Below, one piece after another: positions 26,700-35,515 of a DNA stretch of 64,000 bases. The notes under the pieces were generated by a model. The model made no database searches. It was not told where the DNA came from and saw only the letters and a program-made list of their open reading frames with translations. The stretch lies in assembly GCA_002083595.1 (NCBI GenBank), contig MSXT01000006.1, positions 1-64,000 on the forward strand, read 5' to 3'. Both the position numbers and the translations under genes were made by a program. Numbering within the stretch: the first letter of the stretch is position 1; the number at the start of each line of letters is the position of its first letter. Origin of the DNA: Proteobacteria bacterium ST_bin16. Its GTDB lineage: Bacteria > Pseudomonadota > Gammaproteobacteria > Burkholderiales > Nitrosomonadaceae.

Positions 26700-27185
26700 A
26701 TGGCAAAAACGATGGAAGCACCAGCTGCAGAAGGTAAAAAGAGCAAGAAGGGATTGATCATTATCATTTTGATAGCAATCATTGCGATCGGTGCAGGTGC
26801 CGGTGGTGCATGGTATTTCATGAAGATGTCAGGCGGTGAGGAAGCCGAACCGGAAAAACCAAAAACTAAGCCGACTAAATTCATGGAACTGGATATTTTT
26901 ACGGTTAATTTGCAACCGGAAGATAACAGTCAATATCTCCAGGTCGGATTAACAGTCAAGGTTCGTGAAACCGAGGTCGTGCAAGAGATTACCAAACAAA
27001 TGCCGGATATCCGCAACCGGATTCTGATGTTACTTTCCAGCAAAAAAGCGACCGATATTGCAGGCATTCAAGGGAAGCAATTGTTAAGCCAGCAGATCGT
27101 TGAAGAAATCAAGCAATCGCTGGGTTCGGAAGATCTGCAAGAAGATGTGCGGGAAGTGTTATTCACATCATTTGTAATCCAGTAA
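26700..27185 (+). CDS. fliL: Flagellar basal body-associated protein FliL
   Basis: FliL is a single-pass inner-membrane protein near the stator that supports torque and swarming. The 161-residue protein has a basic N-terminus, one helix (about residues 20-40, IIIILIAIIAIGAGAGGAWYF) and a periplasmic domain ending TSFVIQ, as FliL proteins do. GAGGAG lies about 8 bases before the ATG. It is the first gene after the fliK-fliL gap and 6 bases before fliM. Confidence 0.95.
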   Translation: MAKTMEAPAAEGKKSKKGLIIIILIAIIAIGAGAGGAWYFMKMSGGEEAEPEKPKTKPTKFMELDIFTVNLQPEDNSQYLQVGLTVKVRETEVVQEITKQMPDIRNRILMLLSSKKATDIAGIQGKQLLSQQIVEEIKQSLGSEDLQEDVREVLFTSFVIQ

Positions 27186-27191
27186 TCATTC

Positions 27192-28169
27192 ATGGCTGAA
27201 GATTTTCTTTCACAAGACGAGGTCGATGCACTTCTCAAAGGCGCCACGGGCGAGAGCGATGAAGTGCAGGAGGAAGAGGATCGTGGCGGGGTCCGGCCTT
27301 ATAACCTTGCAACGCAGGAACGCATTGTTCGTGGCCGGATGCCGACCTACGAGATTATCAATGAACGTTTTGCGCGCTTCTTCCGCATCGGCTTGTTCAA
27401 TTTCATGCGCCGCACAGTGGATATTGCGGTCGGTCCGGTCAAGGTAATTAAGTTTAGCGAGTTCGTGCGTAATCTGGTGGTGCCGACCAATCTCAACATG
27501 GTGCATATGAAACCATTGCGCGGTACGGCGTTGTTTGTTTTTGATCCCAATTTGATTTTCCTGATTGTGGATAACTTGTTTGGCGGCGACGGCAGATATC
27601 ACACGCGCGTGGAAGGAAGAGATTTTACCCAGACGGAGCAACGCATTATTCATCGTTTGCTCGAAGTGGTATTTGAAGATTATGAAAAATCGTGGAAATC
27701 GGTTTATCCGGTGAAATTTGAATACATCCGGTCGGAAGTGAACCCTCAGTTTGCCACGATCGCCACACCGAACGAAGTCGTGGTGACCGTCACTTTCGAT
27801 ATCGATATGGGTAACCAAGGCGGTGAATTTCATGTCTGTATTCCTTATTCGATGATTGAACCCATCCGCGATACTTTGTATAGCGCGCTACAAGGCGATC
27901 ACCTGGAAGTTGACAAACGTTGGATCAAGTTATTGTCACAACAAGTACAAGGGGCTGAAGTGGAATTGGTTGCTAATCTCGGGCAGACGAAAGTGACTTT
28001 TGAGCAGATTCTCAGCATGCAAACCGGGGATATCATCCCGCTGGAGATTCCTAAATCCATTACCGCGCACATCGACGGAGTGCCGGTCATGGATTGCCGC
28101 TATGGCACCATGAATGGGCGTTATGCGCTGAGAGTCAACAATATGATTGCGCCGTCCGAGTCTGAATAA
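27192..28169 (+). CDS. fliM: Flagellar motor switch protein FliM
   Basis: FliM is the C-ring protein that binds phosphorylated CheY and sets the direction of rotation. It starts with the CheY-binding segment DFLSQDEVDALL, followed by the middle domain with YNLATQERIVRGRMPTYEII and the C-terminal SpoA domain (about residues 250-320). At 325 residues the length is normal. The gene sits 6 bases after fliL and 19 bases before fliN. Confidence 0.97.
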   Translation: MAEDFLSQDEVDALLKGATGESDEVQEEEDRGGVRPYNLATQERIVRGRMPTYEIINERFARFFRIGLFNFMRRTVDIAVGPVKVIKFSEFVRNLVVPTNLNMVHMKPLRGTALFVFDPNLIFLIVDNLFGGDGRYHTRVEGRDFTQTEQRIIHRLLEVVFEDYEKSWKSVYPVKFEYIRSEVNPQFATIATPNEVVVTVTFDIDMGNQGGEFHVCIPYSMIEPIRDTLYSALQGDHLEVDKRWIKLLSQQVQGAEVELVANLGQTKVTFEQILSMQTGDIIPLEIPKSITAHIDGVPVMDCRYGTMNGRYALRVNNMIAPSESE

Positions 28170-28188
28170 TTTATTGGAGAGTAGTGAA

Positions 28189-28716
28189 ATGTCTGAGACT
28201 ACAGCAAACGATCAAACCGAGACCGACGACTGGGCTGCTGCAATGGCGGAACAGGCGGCGTCCTCGCAAAATGATTCCGCAGGACAGGAAACGGAAGTAG
28301 ACGATTGGGCTGCTGCGATGGCGGAACAAGCAGCATCCGATCAAGGCTCACCGGCCGCCGCGGAGAAACATGGTAACCCCATCATGGGCGCGCAGTCGGC
28401 ATCCGCATCGGTTTTTCAGGAATTCTCAAAAGACGGTGTAGCGAATAATACCCGTCATGATATCGACTTAATTCTCGATATTCCCGTACAGATGACGGTT
28501 GAACTGGGTCGCACCAAGATTGCCATCAAGAATTTGCTGCAACTGGCTCAGGGTTCGGTGGTGGAGTTGGACGGCATGGCCGGCGAACCGATGGATGTAT
28601 TGGTCAACGGGTGCCTGATCGCACAAGGTGAAGTCGTGGTCGTGAATGATAAGTTCGGTATCCGCCTGACCGACATCATCACGCCTAGTGAACGTATTCG
28701 CAAACTTAACCGCTAG
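28189..28716 (+). CDS. fliN: Flagellar motor switch protein FliN with duplicated N-terminal motif
   Basis: FliN completes the C ring and docks the export ATPase complex. The start is placed at 28189 because GGAGAG lies just upstream; the frame is open 14 codons further into fliM. The 175-residue protein ends in a typical SpoA domain (about residues 95-170: LDIPVQMTVELGRTKIAIKN). Its N-terminus contains the acidic, Trp-bearing segment DDWAAAMAEQAAS twice, at residues 13-25 and 38-50, a 25-residue period copied at DNA level with few changes. Most FliN proteins have at most one such segment. Confidence 0.95.
   Translation: MSETTANDQTETDDWAAAMAEQAASSQNDSAGQETEVDDWAAAMAEQAASDQGSPAAAEKHGNPIMGAQSASASVFQEFSKDGVANNTRHDIDLILDIPVQMTVELGRTKIAIKNLLQLAQGSVVELDGMAGEPMDVLVNGCLIAQGEVVVVNDKFGIRLTDIITPSERIRKLNR
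28225..28338 (+). repeat. In-frame 75-base tandem duplication inside fliN
   Basis: Bases 28225-28263 and 28300-28338 encode the same 13 residues (DDWAAAMAEQAAS) and differ at only a few, mostly third-codon, positions. The 75-base spacing keeps the frame, so the second copy arose by tandem duplication with later drift of the linker. Confidence 0.85.
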
Positions 28717-28725
28717 AGTGCAGCC

Positions 28726-29163
28726 ATGCTAATTCGCTATGGAATGTTCTTACTGCTGATACTGTCATTTTCCGCCCTTGCGGAAACCGGTAAACCCAGT
28801 TATGTGCCGCCTGCTCCAGTGATATCTACTGAAAGCACGGTGCAAATGATCGGTGCGTTATTGCTGGTATTGGCCGTGATCGTGGGAGGCACGTGGCTGC
28901 TCAAGCGCTTCTCATTGATACCCACAGCGGCATCGGGTGTTGTCAAAGTTGTCGCAGCCGCCGGAGTGGGTCAGAGAGAACGGGTTGTGGTGGTCGAAAT
29001 CGATCAGACTTGGCTGGTGCTCGGTGTGGCACCCGGCCGTGTCAATAAGCTCCACACGATGGCCAAGCCGGCATCCGATGCGTCCGGCACGAAGCCGGAT
29101 CATCCCCCGGTGGAAACATTCGCCACGCAGCTTAATCAGAGTATGGAAAAAGAAAATGCATAA
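28726..29163 (+). CDS. fliO: Flagellar biosynthesis protein FliO
   Basis: FliO assists assembly of the FliP ring of the export gate. The 145-residue protein has a cleavable-looking N-terminal hydrophobic segment (about residues 1-18), a membrane helix (about 42-62, MIGALLLVLAVIVGGTWLLKRF) and a small cytoplasmic FliO domain with VGQRERVVVVEIDQTWLVLGVAPG. It follows fliN by 9 bases and its end overlaps the open frame of fliP. Confidence 0.92.
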   Translation: MLIRYGMFLLLILSFSALAETGKPSYVPPAPVISTESTVQMIGALLLVLAVIVGGTWLLKRFSLIPTAASGVVKVVAAAGVGQRERVVVVEIDQTWLVLGVAPGRVNKLHTMAKPASDASGTKPDHPPVETFATQLNQSMEKENA

Positions 29164-29245
29164 CCGATGTATCTCCGTCACTCGTTCCTTGTTTTCATGG
29201 AACGGATTCAGAACGGTTCTTGAGTGCGGCTGGCGTAGCTTGAAC

Positions 29246-29992
29246 ATGCGTAACGCATTGCGGGCCATGCTGTTATTGGCTGGTTTGATCGCCGTTCCTG
29301 CTTTCGCGCAGAAATCCGGTTTTCCGGCATTCACCAGCTCACCGAACGCGGACGGAAGCGCCACTTATTCGCTGAGCGTGCAAACGTTGATCTTGCTGAC
29401 TTCGCTGACATTTTTACCCGCGGTGGTATTAATGATGTCGAGTTTCACGCGTATCATCATCGTGTTGTCGTTGCTCAGGCTGGCCCTGGGCACGCAGTCC
29501 TCTCCTCCTAACCAGGTGCTGCTTGGTTTGGCATTGTTTCTGACCTTTTTTATCATGTCGCCGGTTATCGATCGGGTATACAACGAAGCGTATTTGCCGT
29601 TTTCGCAAGATAAAATCAATGTCATGGAAGCGGCCGATAAAGCCAGCGTGCCGCTGAAAGAATTCATGCTGCATCAAACCCGGGAAACCGATTTGGCCCT
29701 GTTTGTGCAAATCTCCGGCAGTGAAGAAATTGAGAGCCGGGACAAGGTACCGCTGAAAATACTGGTGCCCGCGTATATCACCAGCGAATTGAAAACCGCA
29801 TTTCAGATCGGTTTCGTGATCTTTATTCCCTTCCTGATCATCGATCTGGTGGTGTCAAGCGTGTTGATGGCGATGGGTATGATGATGCTGTCGCCGATGA
29901 TTATCTCACTACCGTTCAAATTAATGCTTTTTGTGCTGGTCGACGGCTGGCATTTAATTATCGGTTCGCTGACCCAAAGCTTCTATACCTGA
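29246..29992 (+). CDS. fliP: Flagellar export gate protein FliP
   Basis: FliP is the main subunit of the FliP5Q4R1 export gate. I prefer the start at 29246: it gives 248 residues with a clear signal peptide (LLLAGLIAVPAFAQ), which matches the size and layout of FliP in other bacteria. An upstream ATG at 29156 overlaps the fliO stop codon and would add 30 residues with no counterpart in the family; it cannot be excluded, since the ribosome binding site before 29246 is weak. Conserved blocks are MMSSFTRIIIVLSLLR, FLTFFIMSP and the last helices GMMMLSPMIISLPFKLMLFVLVDGW. Confidence 0.93.
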   Translation: MRNALRAMLLLAGLIAVPAFAQKSGFPAFTSSPNADGSATYSLSVQTLILLTSLTFLPAVVLMMSSFTRIIIVLSLLRLALGTQSSPPNQVLLGLALFLTFFIMSPVIDRVYNEAYLPFSQDKINVMEAADKASVPLKEFMLHQTRETDLALFVQISGSEEIESRDKVPLKILVPAYITSELKTAFQIGFVIFIPFLIIDLVVSSVLMAMGMMMLSPMIISLPFKLMLFVLVDGWHLIIGSLTQSFYT

Positions 29993-30005
29993 AAGGAAAT
30001 TCATT

Positions 30006-30278
30006 ATGACTCCAGAAAGTGCAATGACAATCGGCCGGCAGGCGCTTGAAATTACCTTCATGATTTCCGCACCGCTGTTACTGTCGGCACTGGCAACCGG
30101 TTTGCTGGTGAGTATCTTCCAAGCTGCGACGCAGATCAATGAAATGACTTTGTCATTCATCCCTAAATTGCTGGTTATGTTTTTGGTCATGGTATTGGCC
30201 GGACCTTGGATGATCACCCTCATGACCGATTATATGCAGCGTCTTTTTACCAGCATTCCTTGGCTGGCGGTCGGTTGA
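30006..30278 (+). CDS. fliQ: Flagellar export gate protein FliQ
   Basis: A 90-residue protein with two membrane helices (about residues 15-40 and 53-77), the usual FliQ form. It begins MTPESAMTIGRQALEIT and includes the conserved QAATQINEMTLSFIPK. It lies 13 bases after fliP, with AAAGGAAA as ribosome binding site. Confidence 0.96.
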   Translation: MTPESAMTIGRQALEITFMISAPLLLSALATGLLVSIFQAATQINEMTLSFIPKLLVMFLVMVLAGPWMITLMTDYMQRLFTSIPWLAVG

Positions 30279-30353
30279 TCTTGAAGCAATATTCCATGCT
30301 GTGTGTGCCAGCAACCGGTTGCGCCGATCACTCTCAATGAGTGATCGATTGCC

Positions 30354-31151
30354 ATGATCAGTATCACTACCGCGGAATTAAACACATTGCTGGCGGCATT
30401 TCTTTGGCCGCTCAGCAGAATCCTGGCATTGGTGGCAACCGCCCCCCTTTTGGGCAATCCCAGTGTTCCGGTGCGGGTCAAATTAGGGCTGGCCGTGATG
30501 ATTACTGTGCTGGTTATGCCGCTGGTAGAAAAGTCATTGCCGCAAATTGATCCCGCTTCAGGTGTTGGTTTTGCCATTTTATTGCAGCAAATATTGATCG
30601 GCATTGCCATGGGTTTGGTCATGCGGATTGTTTTTGTTGCGGTGGAAATGGCGGGCGAGTTAATCGGCTTGCAGATGGGGCTTGGTTTTGCAGTTTTCTT
30701 TGATCCGCAGAATTCCGGCCAGATTGATATCGTCGGCCGCTTTCTCGGAGTGATTGCCAGTTTAGCGTTTCTTGCCATCGATGGACACTTGATAATGATC
30801 GCGTTGATTTCGCAGAGTTTCAGCACCTTGCCCATTGGACTGGAAGGAATAACGAACGCGACATTTACGACGTTAGCTAACTGGGGCAGTGAAATTTTTA
30901 AATCCGGCCTGCAATTATCGCTTCCCGTTCTTACTGCATTGTTGATCACTAACTTGGCTTTGGGTGTTCTGACACGCGTGGCGCCGCAGTTGAATATTTT
31001 TGCGGTGGGTTTTCCCCTGACGCTGTCCATCGGTTTGCTTGTGATGGCGCTGAGTATGCCTTTTTATGCGCCGATTCTGGAGCAGTTGGTGCAAGACGGT
31101 TTGAATCTGATGATGGGGATTCTGAATGTCAATAAAATCAATATGCCATAG
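30354..31151 (+). CDS. fliR: Flagellar export gate protein FliR
   Basis: FliR caps the export gate and binds FlhB. The 265 residues contain about six membrane segments and the family blocks FLWPLSRILALVATAPL, GELIGLQMGLGFAVFFDPQ and ALGVLTRVAPQLNIFAVGFPLT. It is the last gene of the plus-strand fli operon, 75 bases after fliQ. No classical terminator follows. A ten-base perfect inverted repeat, CTGTTTATAC (31152-31161) / GTATAAACAG (31222-31231), spans the downstream region and is followed by a short T-run, which may form a large 3' structure. Confidence 0.95.
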   Translation: MISITTAELNTLLAAFLWPLSRILALVATAPLLGNPSVPVRVKLGLAVMITVLVMPLVEKSLPQIDPASGVGFAILLQQILIGIAMGLVMRIVFVAVEMAGELIGLQMGLGFAVFFDPQNSGQIDIVGRFLGVIASLAFLAIDGHLIMIALISQSFSTLPIGLEGITNATFTTLANWGSEIFKSGLQLSLPVLTALLITNLALGVLTRVAPQLNIFAVGFPLTLSIGLLVMALSMPFYAPILEQLVQDGLNLMMGILNVNKINMP

Positions 31152-31240
31152 CTGTTTATACAATTTTCACAGCAGCAATGATCTGTAGATCTTTAAGTAA
31201 GCTGATTTTTTGCATATCGCCGTATAAACAGACAATTTTT
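31152..31240 (+). terminator. Possible 3' structure after fliR
   Basis: CTGTTTATAC and its exact complement GTATAAACAG lie 60 bases apart starting one base after the fliR stop codon, and CAATTTTT follows the second arm. The distance between the arms is large for an intrinsic terminator, so this is tentative. Confidence 0.3.
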
Positions 31241-31361
31241 CCCTTCTTTTTCAATGCAAGCTATTTATTCAAAGCTGCTAAAGTGAGTATCTATAGTTCA
31301 AGAAAAGCTGCTGATTAATATATAGGCGTATTTCAATAATTGCTGGTTTGGTTAATCATTT

Positions 31362-33275
31362 ATGACATTTAAGTCGCGTTTATTCAATTCGTTGCGCAAG
31401 CTATCGACATCACCGGAATCTCAACCGGGTGACGAGATTGTCGCGTCTGATGATGAGTCGCAGCCCGATTACGTAGCTGATTCCAATCAACAATTTGCAT
31501 CGGCCGATGAGATAAAGCAGCTGCTTGATTCCGCCTACCGTAACCGGTTGAGCGCGGAAGATCAGGCCATCAAAGAGGCTCATAAACGGATTGAGGCGGA
31601 AAATATTGCAAAAGTGGCTGCTGAAGCGCGGGCGAGAGCGGAAGCTAATGCCAGAATTGCGGCTGAAACCCGGATTCAAGCTGAGGCGATTGCTACCGAT
31701 CAAGCGCGGGCTAGAGCCAAGCTGGAAACCTTGGCTATCAGAGAGGCCAATGCGCGCCGGGAGTTGGAGCTGAAAGGCAAACTGCTGGCGGAAGAAAAAA
31801 TCAAAGCCGAAAAATCTTTGAGTGCTTTACTGGAAGCCAAAATCAGAGCGGAAGCTTCAATTGTAGAAAAAATGCAAAGGTGTGTTGAGCAAGAAGCAGC
31901 TGCTTTGGATCAAGCGCATGCCGCGGCATTAAAGGAAAGCAAAGCTGCGGAAGCTGCGTTGAATCGAAGCAAAGTGGCGGAGGAGGCGCAGCTTGCTGCG
32001 CAGGCCGCGATTGAAGCAGAAACCGGTGCGGCGGCACTGGCGCAAGCGAGGATTCAGGAAGCGCAAAAAGTGACGGCATTGGCTAAAGCGCGCGAGGAGA
32101 GTGAGAAGCAGGCTATTGAAGATATGCAGACCCGCTTGCAACTGGAAACGCAAGCGCTAGCGCAAGCCGACCGCCGTTTGCATGAAGAAAGAAAAGCGAA
32201 AGAGAGAGAAGAAGACAGACTGAAAGCGGAGACTGCCGCGGTACAAGCGGCGCTAGAAAAAGCCGAAGCCGAGGCGATTGCAGCCGAGCAAGCCGGAAAA
32301 AGAGCCGGATTGGATGCGCAAGCCGCTATAGCGGCGCGTGATAGGGCCGATGCGGATAAAGTGGCTGCTGAAATGGCCGAATCGATTCTGGCAAAAGAGC
32401 AGGCCGCCGCCGATGCTGTGAAAGCCCGCTTGGCTGCCGAATCCGAACTGCTGGAAGAAGCCAATCAGCGAATGCAAATTGAAGCCGATGCGCTCGCAGC
32501 AGCGGAAACGGCTTTGCGTGCTGAGAAAGAAGCTAAAGCAATGGTCAACGAGAGAAAGAAAGCGGAAGCCGCCGCAGCGAAAGAATATCAAAAACGAATC
32601 AAGGCGGATGAAGAGGCAATGAAAGAAGCTGAAGCTCGAGCTGAGGCGGAGAAGGCTGCAAGGAATGCAGCAAAAAGCAGACTGTCGGCCGAATTGCGAT
32701 TGAGAGCCGCGGCGGAGGCAAAGGCGCAGATGGATATGCTAGCGTCTGAGGAGGCGAGCAGTAAAGCGGATCTGGAGCAACGTTTGCAGGAAGATGCGGA
32801 GATACGCACCAAGACGATAACCGATGCAAAACGGGCAGTGGCTGAGCGCCTTGAGATTGAGCAAAAAATTACAGGATTGGCAATTACCAGAGCGCAAGCG
32901 AAGATTATCGCAACGAATAAAGCCAGAGCGCAGCTCGAAGCGGAAAAGAACGCAACGAGAATCGCTTTAGAAAAAGCCAGAAAAGAATCTGCTGCGTTAG
33001 TTGCCATGCAGGAACGTGTTGCACTGGAATCAAAAGCCCTGGAAGCGGCGACGGCTAGGGAGGCTGTTGAAGTCATGGCGAAAGAAGCGCTATTTGTGCG
33101 TTCCCAGGCGGATAAGGAAGCAACTGCGGCTGCAACTGCGCGGATTCGAGCTGAGATTGCTGCTGCGGAACATTCCCGTAACCGGATTGCTTCAGCCCTC
33201 AAAAAGCAGCAATCAGATGATTTGTTGCCCAAAACAGTAGTAAACGGTTCATCTTCATATCGATCAAAGCGCTAA
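31362..33275 (+). CDS. Large Ala/Glu/Lys-rich coiled-coil protein
   Basis: A 637-residue protein that I cannot assign to a family. After a basic N-terminus (MTFKSRLFNSLRKL) and an acidic linker (about residues 20-50), residues about 55-615 are almost continuous helix dominated by Ala, Glu, Lys, Arg and Gln with few Gly or Pro. Units such as AxARAxAEAxAxxAA recur, so a very long coiled coil is expected. The C-terminus is short, basic and Ser-rich. There is no signal peptide or membrane helix, so it is probably cytoplasmic. It is 210 bases from fliR on the same strand. Cytoskeletal, polar-anchor or motility-related roles are possible, but this rests only on shape and position. Confidence 0.75.
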   Translation: MTFKSRLFNSLRKLSTSPESQPGDEIVASDDESQPDYVADSNQQFASADEIKQLLDSAYRNRLSAEDQAIKEAHKRIEAENIAKVAAEARARAEANARIAAETRIQAEAIATDQARARAKLETLAIREANARRELELKGKLLAEEKIKAEKSLSALLEAKIRAEASIVEKMQRCVEQEAAALDQAHAAALKESKAAEAALNRSKVAEEAQLAAQAAIEAETGAAALAQARIQEAQKVTALAKAREESEKQAIEDMQTRLQLETQALAQADRRLHEERKAKEREEDRLKAETAAVQAALEKAEAEAIAAEQAGKRAGLDAQAAIAARDRADADKVAAEMAESILAKEQAAADAVKARLAAESELLEEANQRMQIEADALAAAETALRAEKEAKAMVNERKKAEAAAAKEYQKRIKADEEAMKEAEARAEAEKAARNAAKSRLSAELRLRAAAEAKAQMDMLASEEASSKADLEQRLQEDAEIRTKTITDAKRAVAERLEIEQKITGLAITRAQAKIIATNKARAQLEAEKNATRIALEKARKESAALVAMQERVALESKALEAATAREAVEVMAKEALFVRSQADKEATAAATARIRAEIAAAEHSRNRIASALKKQQSDDLLPKTVVNGSSSYRSKR

Positions 33276-33294
33276 AAAGATTTTGTTTTAGCGC
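33269..33294 (+). terminator. Hairpin over the stop codon of the coiled-coil gene
   Basis: GCGCTAAAA (33269-33277) and TTTTAGCGC (33286-33294) form a perfect nine-base stem; the TAA stop codon lies inside the left arm. A T-run does not follow, but the stem contains four T on its 3' arm. A second inverted repeat, ATTGAG...CTCAAT, lies immediately downstream (about 33303-33322). Termination or 3'-end protection is likely. Confidence 0.5.
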
Positions 33295-33691
33295 GTCAGT
33301 GAATTGAGGTATTTTACTCAATCCAAGCTTCACTGAAGTTCTGTACGACAGCTCTTCTCTTCTGTAAAAACATCTGCAAAAGGTGTTATCCGTTATAATT
33401 CGAGAACTATTTGGTGTGCTGAAAATTGGTGATTAAACCGGTTGTTGTTTTGGTGCAACACCAGCTTAATATTGCCTTGACAGGGAAAAGCACCTTATAT
33501 AAGCTGCGGATTGGTCAAATATGACACACTTATATTCATTAAGCAATGTCAGCGGTAAGCGTTTGAATGAAAATTTTCCAGCCAACAAAATGTGCATTAT
33601 TTAAGATTAATAATAAGAGTTGGCACGCTCAACCAGAATTTCTTGCTAGTCAAAGCAAGATGACAAGTACTATTACTTCGAGGGGAAGATC
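33295..33691 (+). promoter_or_regulatory. Upstream region of the sphingolipid-like operon
   Basis: A 397-base noncoding, AT-rich stretch. A perfect TATAAT at 33394-33399 could be a -10 element, but no good -35 is seen and it lies about 290 bases before the first start codon. The only strong translation signal is GAGGGG directly before the TTG start of the ligase gene. No gene is visible. Confidence 0.35.
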
Positions 33692-35515
33692 TTGAGTTCG
33701 ACAATAACCAAGTTGAACGCTCCGTTAACGCAAGCGTTTGATTTTCAACCTTCAAGCGAATTACAGTTAATGCCGACGCCGACACTCAATACGCTAACAC
33801 AGCAATTGGCTGGTTTTAATACTTTAACGAGTGCATTAGAGTATGCAGCGGAAGGGGTAACGGGGTATAACTTTTATGACGCGAGAGGCAACTTACGTTC
33901 GGTTTTGCCTTACAGCGCACTTCGGCATAACGCCCGTACATTGGCTCGGCGTTTGTCGGGTTTTCATTTGCCACGTGGCAGTCGAGTGGCAATCGTTGCT
34001 GATACTTCGCCTGAGTTTGTCGAGTTGTTTTTTGCATGTCGTTATGCCGGGTTAGTTCCGTTCGCGATGCCGATTCCAGTCAATCTTGGCAGCCATGCAA
34101 TTTACGTTCAGCAGCTGAGAGGTATGCTTGAAAGTAGTCAGGCGAGTATCGCATTGGCAAATATTGATTATTTTGGTTTTCTGGAAGAAGCCGTTGCAGA
34201 AGCGACTCATATACAGTGGGCGGGTACTCCGGGAAAACTAAGTGAGTTGCCGGCATTGGATGTCGAGTTACAACCCAATCATCCTGATGAAACTGCTTAC
34301 TTGCAATTTACTTCAGGTAGTACGCGTACACCTAGAGGTGTAATTATCACCGAGCGGGCCTTGATGTGTAACTTGCAAGGTATAGTGCGCAATGGTTTGG
34401 AAATAAAACCTGATGATCGATCTGCATCGTGGTTGCCTTTTTATCATGATATGGGATTGGTTGGTTTGGTTCTGGCGCCTATGGTTACACAAATTTCTGT
34501 CGACTATTTGGCGACACGAGATTTTGCTATTAGACCATTGCAATGGTTACGCTTAATCAGCCGTAACCGTTGTACCGTGGCTTTTAGTCAGCCATTTGGA
34601 CTTAAGCTTTGTACTCTCCGGGTAAGGGAATCGGATCTCAAAGAGTTGGATTTGAGTTCTTGGCGAGCTGCTGGTATTGGAGCAGAAATGATTCGTCCTG
34701 AAACTTTGAGAAACTTTGCGGAAAAATTTGCATCAGCAGGCTTTGATGAGAATGCTTTTTTACCTTGCTATGGTCTTGCAGAATCGACTCTTGCGGTTAC
34801 TTTTTCAAAGATTGGTGAAGGGTGCAAAAGCATACAGGTTGATAGTAAAACACTGATTGATAAAAGAATGGCTGTTAGGTTGCAAGCTGACGGGCGTAAG
34901 CAGAATGAGTTCGTGAATTGTGGGCAGCCGTTACCAGGTCATATCGTGAAGATAGTCGATGAGGATGGCGAACAATTATCCGAAATGATGGTTGGTAGTG
35001 TTCTGATGCATGGTGACAGCGTAATGACCGGTTATTACAATAACCCGGAAGAAACGAATAAAGCACTTAAGCCTGGTAACTGGCTAGATACAGGTGATAT
35101 TGGATTTTTGTTTGAGGGCGATTTATATATAACAGGGCGCCGTACCGATGTCATCATCGTGAACGGCCGGAATATTCGCGCGCAAGATATAGAAGAGTTA
35201 GCGGAACAGCAGCCCGAAGTTAGATCACGTGAAGCCTCTGCATTTGGGGTAAATGATGAAGATGGCACAACAACTATTGTGCTTGTTATTGAATGCAGGC
35301 TCACCTCTGTGGCAGAACGTCAGTCATTGACAACTAGACTGCAACAGCTTGTTTATATGGCATTTGGAGTTAATTGTGTTGTGGAATTGGTTCCGCCGCA
35401 TACCTTGCCACGCACTTCTTCTGGAAAACTGTCACGTTTCGCAGCAAGACAAGGTTACATACAGAGGACAAACTTAACGGGTCAATTGTCTTTTGTAGAA
35501 TCGGGTGATAGATAA
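33692..35515 (+). CDS. Acyl-AMP/acyl-ACP ligase of a sphingolipid-type cluster (AasR-like)
   Basis: A 607-residue adenylate-forming enzyme that activates a fatty acid and probably loads it onto the small ACP encoded two genes later. The start is TTG, supported by GAGGGG about 7 bases before. The AMP-binding loop LQFTSGSTRTPRGVI (203-217), the YGLAEST motif, WLDTGDIGF and a C-terminal RTSSGKLSR lysine region are intact. The sequence looks like the fatty acyl-AMP ligase group rather than acyl-CoA synthetases. It is followed, with an 11-base overlap, by a CerR-like reductase, an ACP and a serine palmitoyltransferase-like enzyme, which is the gene set of the Caulobacter ceramide cluster. Confidence 0.82.
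   Translation: MSSTITKLNAPLTQAFDFQPSSELQLMPTPTLNTLTQQLAGFNTLTSALEYAAEGVTGYNFYDARGNLRSVLPYSALRHNARTLARRLSGFHLPRGSRVAIVADTSPEFVELFFACRYAGLVPFAMPIPVNLGSHAIYVQQLRGMLESSQASIALANIDYFGFLEEAVAEATHIQWAGTPGKLSELPALDVELQPNHPDETAYLQFTSGSTRTPRGVIITERALMCNLQGIVRNGLEIKPDDRSASWLPFYHDMGLVGLVLAPMVTQISVDYLATRDFAIRPLQWLRLISRNRCTVAFSQPFGLKLCTLRVRESDLKELDLSSWRAAGIGAEMIRPETLRNFAEKFASAGFDENAFLPCYGLAESTLAVTFSKIGEGCKSIQVDSKTLIDKRMAVRLQADGRKQNEFVNCGQPLPGHIVKIVDEDGEQLSEMMVGSVLMHGDSVMTGYYNNPEETNKALKPGNWLDTGDIGFLFEGDLYITGRRTDVIIVNGRNIRAQDIEELAEQQPEVRSREASAFGVNDEDGTTTIVLVIECRLTSVAERQSLTTRLQQLVYMAFGVNCVVELVPPHTLPRTSSGKLSRFAARQGYIQRTNLTGQLSFVESGDR

Noticed and set aside
31410..33240. Long minus-strand open frames opposite the coiled-coil gene.
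   Set aside because: They mirror the Ala/Glu/Lys codon bias of the true gene (giving Ala/Ser/Phe-rich products) and lack ribosome binding sites.
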